A DNA stretch of 30,338 nt from CAVSWN01 sp046728115 (GTDB lineage Bacteria > Acidobacteriota > Vicinamibacteria > Vicinamibacterales > CAVVIG01), in the NCBI GenBank assembly GCA_046728115.1, contig JBKPDW010000179.1:1-30338 (forward strand). Reading direction: 5' to 3'. The translations under genes were made by a program, and so were the position numbers. Position 1 is the first letter of the stretch. Every line of letters starts with the position of its first letter. The notes under the pieces are model-generated. The model had not been told where the DNA came from. It was given only the letters and a program-made list of their open reading frames with translations, and made no database searches. This document shows, one piece after another, positions 26,066-30,338 of the stretch.

Positions 26066-26311
26066 TTTGCCTTTCCCGATCCCGGCACGGCGGCCGAGCG
26101 AGGCGCACGGGTGGCCCTGCTGCCACTGGCTACATTTCTCGAGCTGAAGCTCGCATCGGGCATGACGGCGGCCGATCGCCTCAAGGATCTCGCTGATGTG
26201 CAGGAACTGATCCGGATCGAGCGGTTGCCACGGGAACTAGCCGACCGGCACGATCCGTTCGTGCGGGACAAGTACATCGAACTGTGGCGAGCTGTCGAAA
26301 GCCGTCGCTAG
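26065..26311 (+). pseudogene. Nucleotidyltransferase-like family protein, C-terminal remnant
   Basis: The plus frame ending at TAG 26309-26311 reads FAFPDPGTAAERGARVALLP, LATFLELKLASGMTAADRLK, DLADVQELIRIERLPREL and DKYIELWRAVE. This resembles the C-terminal half of small nucleotidyltransferase/AbiEii-like proteins, with the characteristic LELKLASGMT and LADVQELI helices. The N-terminal half with the GS-type catalytic site is absent; at about 26065 the sequence changes abruptly into the antisense of the GH63 remnant. Probably not functional. Confidence 0.5.
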
Positions 26312-26428
26312 CCAGAGAATCCAATCCACCAGGCCGCCCGCCCCACGCCCGACCACGACGTAAGCGACACGAGGGCGATTAAGCGGGGGCCTGAATCGCC
26401 CGCCCGACTTCGACCCGAAAGGCCCGCC

Positions 26429-28601
26429 CTACTTCGCAAGCGGATCCGGCCGCACCTGGAACTTCACGAGTTTGCTCGTCGTGCCTCGCCCGCCTTCCAT
26501 GTGGAACGGCGCGCGCGTCGAGATGCTCGTCCAGATGCCCTTGCCTTTCCATCCGCCCTTCGCGTCGTCGATGCGGCCGTCGATGCCCTTTGCGTAGAAG
26601 CCCATCGGATACGGGACGCGGAACGTCATGAACGTGCCGTCGACCAGCGCGAGCAGTCCTTCCGACAAATTGCCGGTGGCCAGCGGGACGTCCTTGCCGA
26701 GGCCGAGCATGTCGAACCGATCGACGAAGTCGTAGTACGCCGAATCGGCGCTGGCGGAATCCGCCGCGCCCTGGTAGTTCGGGCCAGGCAGCGGATACAG
26801 CGACCAGCCTTCGGGACAATGCTGCCCCGTCGCCGTCGGGCCGTTGAGCGGCCCTTTGCACTTGCGTCGATCGAAGCTCGCCAGATGCCCGCTCGAGAGA
26901 ACGGTCCAGACGACGCCGTTGCTGTCGACGTCCATGCCGCGCGGCGCAAAGCCCTGCGCGCTCGCCTTCGGGTTGTTCCAGGGGACGTCGTAGATTTCCG
27001 AGAGCGCGGTGGCCGGCGGATTGGATCCGGGCGCGAGACGAACCAGCGAGCCGGGCATGCCCTGCACCGAGCCCCAGATCGATCCGTCGACGGGACTCGG
27101 TGCCACGCCGTAGAACGGCGCGTTGATCCGTTTGTCCTTCGCCGGATCGGGCGGCTGATCCGGTTCGACGTAGGCGTCGCGCTTGCCGTTGCCGTTTGTG
27201 TCGAGGACGAAGACCGTCCAGCCCTGCGCCTTCTGCTCGTCGTGTGTCTTGTCGTAAATGTTTGTATCGAACCAGCCCTCGACCGGGCCGCCGCCGGTGA
27301 ACCACAGCACCCCTTTGTCGTCGAAATTGAGGTGGTGCGTGCCGAAGCAGGTGTCGATCGTCGTGACCTGCTTCGTCTTCGGATCGTAGAGCTGCATCTG
27401 CCGGCCGCTCTGCGCGATCGGAAAAGCCACGGCCGATGGATGCGTCGATCCCTGCTGGCAGAATGCCGCGGTCTGATTGGGACGGATGCGCGCGGCAATC
27501 CACACGCGCGACTGGCCATCCATCGCGAAACTGTGGGCGGTGGTCTGCGCCGTCCAGATCGCTTCGTCGCCCCAGTAGGGTGATGGCTGCGCCGGCGGGT
27601 TGTTCGCCTGGCTCGGCGTCTTCGGGTCGCGGACCACCAGCTTGATTTGCGTCGCGGTGTTGGTTTTCGGATCGATCACCGGCATGTAGTCGGCGCTCTC
27701 CTCGAGCGCGCCGTACACCGGCCCGTTCGCGTTGACGGTGGGATTCCGCTTGTCCGTCCCGATCTCGTCATGCAAGTACACCTTCGGGTCGGCCCAGTCC
27801 CACATCGTGACCACGACGTTGCGCTCGAGGCTTTTGGGTGCGTTCGGGCGCGGTGTCGGGCAGCTTGCCTTTGGCGATCTGATCGGTCCAGTCGGCGTAC
27901 ATGGCGAGCGCGCGCGTCCGTCCGACCTGCGTGAACCGCGCGCTCATCCCGCCGCCCGCCTGCCCCGCCTGAACGCGCCGGTCCCACGCGGCCGCCGAAG
28001 AATCGAATGTGCCGAGGCTCGTCGCGATCTCGCGCGTCGCCTTGTTGCCGAGCTGATGGCATCCGGTGCAGCCGTCGGTGTTGACCACCTGGCGAATCCA
28101 CTCGCCCTGACTCCTGATGTTCGGCGAGATGCCATTGCCCGAGGGACCGGTCCCGGGGAAGTCGCTCTTCGGCGGCAGATGCAACAGCGCGAACCAGAAG
28201 AGCGCCGGATAGTAATCGGCCGCCGCTTTCGTATTCGGCGCCGGCACAGCCTTCAGATTCAGCGCTTTTCCAGGCGCCGCCGGCACCTTCGCGGAATCGA
28301 CGAGACCGTAGCCTCTGACCCATACGCTGTAGTTGCCTTTGGGCAAATCAGGGATGAGGTAGCGGCCCTGATTGTCGGTGACGACGATCTTGCGCAACGT
28401 GGTCGGGAGATCCCTCGACTCCGCGATCACCCAGACGCCGGCCTCCGGACCGCGCGCGCCGGTGACCACGCCGCCGATGTCGTCGGCGTCCACGGCCACG
28501 GTTGCCTGAGCCTCCACGGGCACACGCAGTCGCGCCACGGACGCGACGGCGATGATTGCAAGCGCGACGCTCATGAGTGTGTAGATCGATCTTCTGGTCA
28601 T
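26429..28601 (-). pseudogene. CarboxypepD_reg/cytochrome c/beta-propeller protein, one-base frameshift
   Basis: The intact gene would encode about 724 residues. From ATG 28601 (GGAG eight bases upstream) come a membrane/signal segment (SIYTLMSVALAIIAVASVA), a carboxypeptidase-regulatory-like sandwich (about 42-120; GVVTGARGPEAGVWVIAES) and a heme-binding CTGCH at about 178-182. Then GKLPDTAPERTQ runs into a run of four A (plus TTTT at 27832-27835). Removing one A gives SLERNVVVTMWDWADPKVYL and leads to a Vgb-like propeller (THHLNFDDKGVLWFTGGG, APRGMDVDSNGVVWTVLSSG) ending at 26429. It is an exported c-type cytochrome/propeller fusion; the electron partner and substrate are unknown. The companion gene starts the operon 14 bases upstream. 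Confidence 0.8.
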
Positions 28602-28615
28602 GGGACATCTCCGCG

Positions 28616-29922
28616 TCAACGACTCACCTTCTGAAAGTAGGCGGGCAGATCCTTTTTCGTGTCCTTCAGGATTTCGACGATCGCCTGGCGATCCGCGACC
28701 GACAGCGCGGATCGATATCGTTCGCCGCGCTCTTCGCCGGAGAGCATGTCCCACATCCGCCGGTAGATGGGATCCTTCGCCGAGGGCGGCAGCGCATCGA
28801 ACGCGGCCGAGTAGATCAGGTAGCTGCAGGGATACTTCATCAACCGCCGCGCGAGGTCGAGCTCGTGCAGCGAGCGGCCGCGCGCATCGCGCGGGCCGGT
28901 TGCGGAGAATCGCCGGACAAAGCCCGAGGAGCCCTGGATGCGGTCGGCAAGCGGCGCCTCGTCCACGAACAGCAGGTAATCAACGACTTCGGTCGCGACG
29001 CCGCTCATCATCTGCGCGATGCGGGCCTCTTCACCGGGAGCGGCGACGAACGGCGCGTGCAGCGTCGGATCGGCCGCGCGCGCTTCCCAGCCGGCGCGCG
29101 TCAGCAGGTTCGTCATGTGGACCTGATGCGACAGCACCAGAGGCGACGCGATGTCGCTCGACATCGACGGATAGCCATCGCCGTCGAACAGCCCCGCCAC
29201 AGAGGAGAGGTTGCGATCGGCACGGCTGGCCGTTGTCTCCGCCTCGTTGCCGCGATGCCGGATCGAACCACTGCTCCCGGTGACGTACCAGCCGCCCCAC
29301 CGTTCGGCGATCGGGTTGCGGTGATCGGTCATGACCGACCTGGCGGCTGCGGGCGCGCCTGGCGCGGTCGTCGTGCTGAACATCAGCATGCCGGGGACGC
29401 CAAGCGTGTCGCCGGCCATGTGACACCCCAGGCATGTGAGGACACGCCGGAACTCCGGCCGATCGACCGGTTTCTGCTCCAGCGTGTAGAACACCATGCC
29501 TTCTTTTTCGTCCTGGGCAGCCACCTCGATGATCTCAGCGTCGCGGATCCAGCCAAGCGCGACGCGATCGTTGTAGAAGAGGGCGCGCGGGTTGGTCTCG
29601 CTGATTCGCTTCCGCTGAAGCTGGTTTGCGAAAAGACGAGCGCCTGCGAGTCGATTGGAATCTCGAGCGCCGCGAGCGCCGAGCGCAGATAACCGTTGCG
29701 GCCGTCGAAGGTCAGCTGGACGCTGCCGTCGCGGAGCCGCTCGTTGACCTTCGACACCGCGTTGTTCAACGGCGCGGTCGAATACGCGATGGCGGGATCC
29801 TCCGCGGAGCCGAGGAACATCCCGCCGCGCTGTGCGCGCAGCGACGCCGGGTCTCGAGCCAGCGCGGAGAGGAGACCGGCGCAGACCATGACGCGAACGC
29901 AGATGCGTGCCGGGCGGTTCAT
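28616..29922 (-). pseudogene. Secreted cytochrome c-type protein, one-base frameshift
   Basis: The intact gene would encode about 435 residues. The ATG at 29922 (AGGA six bases upstream) begins a signal peptide (VRVMVCAGLLSALARDPASL). The frame then reads SVQLTFDGRNGYLRSALAAL and EIPIDSQALVFSQTSF, and breaks near 29613-29620. Restoring one base (TTCAGCGG to TTCCAGCGG) gives QRKRISETNPRALFYNDRVA, which continues in the second frame to VLTCLGCHMAGDTLGVPGML, a CxxCH heme site with a downstream Met as possible axial ligand. The rest is helical (YLIYSAAFDALPPSAKDPIY, RRMWDMLSGEER). It is probably a periplasmic electron-transfer protein working with the downstream cytochrome/propeller protein. Only one CxxCH is visible. 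Confidence 0.78.
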
Positions 29923-30338
29923 CGCGGATCCTGCGTGCCGTGATCCTAATCGAAAGCCCGGAACCACGGCGCCGATCTCACGTGCGCCGGGTCGAAATCG
30001 GCAGTGGGTCGACGCGGAGGATGACGCCGACCTTTCCAGATGAGCTCGGAGCGGTGTTCGATTCCCCGAGCGCGACGTTAAACACTAGAGGAAGCGGAAC
30101 GAAGGACCGGAGGAAACCGCTTCGAAGTTTCTTGCGGTCGAGGCGGACGCACGGATGACACATCGACCCATCAGCCGTTGATTCGTTCATCTGTGGTGCG
30201 TCGAACTTGCTGGTCAACATGACCGAGCCGTAACGAACGCTGCCGTCGATCGATCAACTGCTACACAAGCCCCGGCTCGGGCACGACTTGACGTCGTGTC
30301 CGATGTGGCCGAATCGAAGATAGCGGCAGGCGCGCTAA
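29923..30338. other. Right-edge stretch without a supported gene
   Basis: No convincing gene. A minus frame at 29978-30220 (80 codons) has no recognisable motif. A weak inverted repeat (GAAGCGG at 30091-30097, CCGCTTC at 30117-30123) is present. The segment just upstream of 29922 should hold the promoter of the cytochrome operon, but no clear -35/-10 pair is seen. Confidence 0.4.

Noticed and set aside
30091..30123. Seven-base inverted repeat as a terminator
   Set aside because: The loop is 19 bases and there is no T-run; too weak to call.
29978..30220. 80-codon minus frame at the right edge
   Set aside because: No recognisable domain or convincing ribosome binding site; kept only as a note in the intergenic entry.
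1..30338. CRISPR arrays, tRNA or rRNA genes, insertion sequences, att sites
   Set aside because: No regularly spaced repeats, no cloverleaf-like or rRNA segments, and no transposase or integrase motifs were seen by eye. A tRNAscan and ISfinder run would be decisive.

Overview
The window looks like a piece of a soil Acidobacteriota chromosome, probably Vicinamibacteria-like. This is an inference from high GC, a PadR regulator followed by large MacB/FtsX-type 'ADOP' permeases, a winged-helix/hydrolase fusion, CarboxypepD_reg/cytochrome c/propeller proteins, and nSTAND and WD40 proteins. Family names come from recognising motifs by eye; no database search was run. No rRNA, tRNA, CRISPR array, transposase or integrase was seen.

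Layout. 1-908 (minus): the 5' part of a TIR-nSTAND NTPase that runs off the left edge. 1100-2452: a graveyard with a frameshifted methyltransferase and truncated pieces of a 2-hydroxyacid dehydrogenase and an ankyrin protein meeting head to head. 2470-5883: a beta-propeller protein and an HTH regulator on minus, divergent from a RibD/DHFR-type reductase and a DUF899 protein on plus. 6307-8282: a class II aldolase-like protein with a signal peptide, convergent with a D-2-hydroxyacid dehydrogenase. 8657-15051: an ADOP remnant, a small conserved protein, PadR, a frameshifted ADOP and an intact ADOP. 15239-18617: a multi-pass membrane protein and an SBP56/methanethiol-oxidase-type protein on minus, divergent from the winged-helix/hydrolase fusion. 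18617-23034: a putative defence locus. 23177-25260: a FAD monooxygenase-like protein convergent with a secreted DUF1080-like protein. 25325-26311: a second graveyard (kinase start, GH63 tail, nucleotidyltransferase-like tail). 26429-29922 (minus): two secreted c-type cytochrome proteins in one operon, each with a one-base frameshift.

The most interesting part is the two-gene unit at 18900-23034. The first gene encodes a SIR2-like domain fused to a TIR domain. Four bases later comes a 905-residue nSTAND ATPase with a transmembrane segment and about seven WD40 blades. The SIR2-like half has lost the canonical Asn and His, so the TIR half is the likely NAD-consuming effector and the SIR2 half probably a binding or regulatory module. 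A truncated 'ADFCIFDN' piece just upstream and the TIR-nSTAND gene at the left edge suggest a conflict-system-rich neighbourhood.

At least six single-base indels next to short homopolymers break otherwise well-preserved genes. Whether these are genuine pseudogenes or uncorrected sequencing errors affects how several entries should be read.
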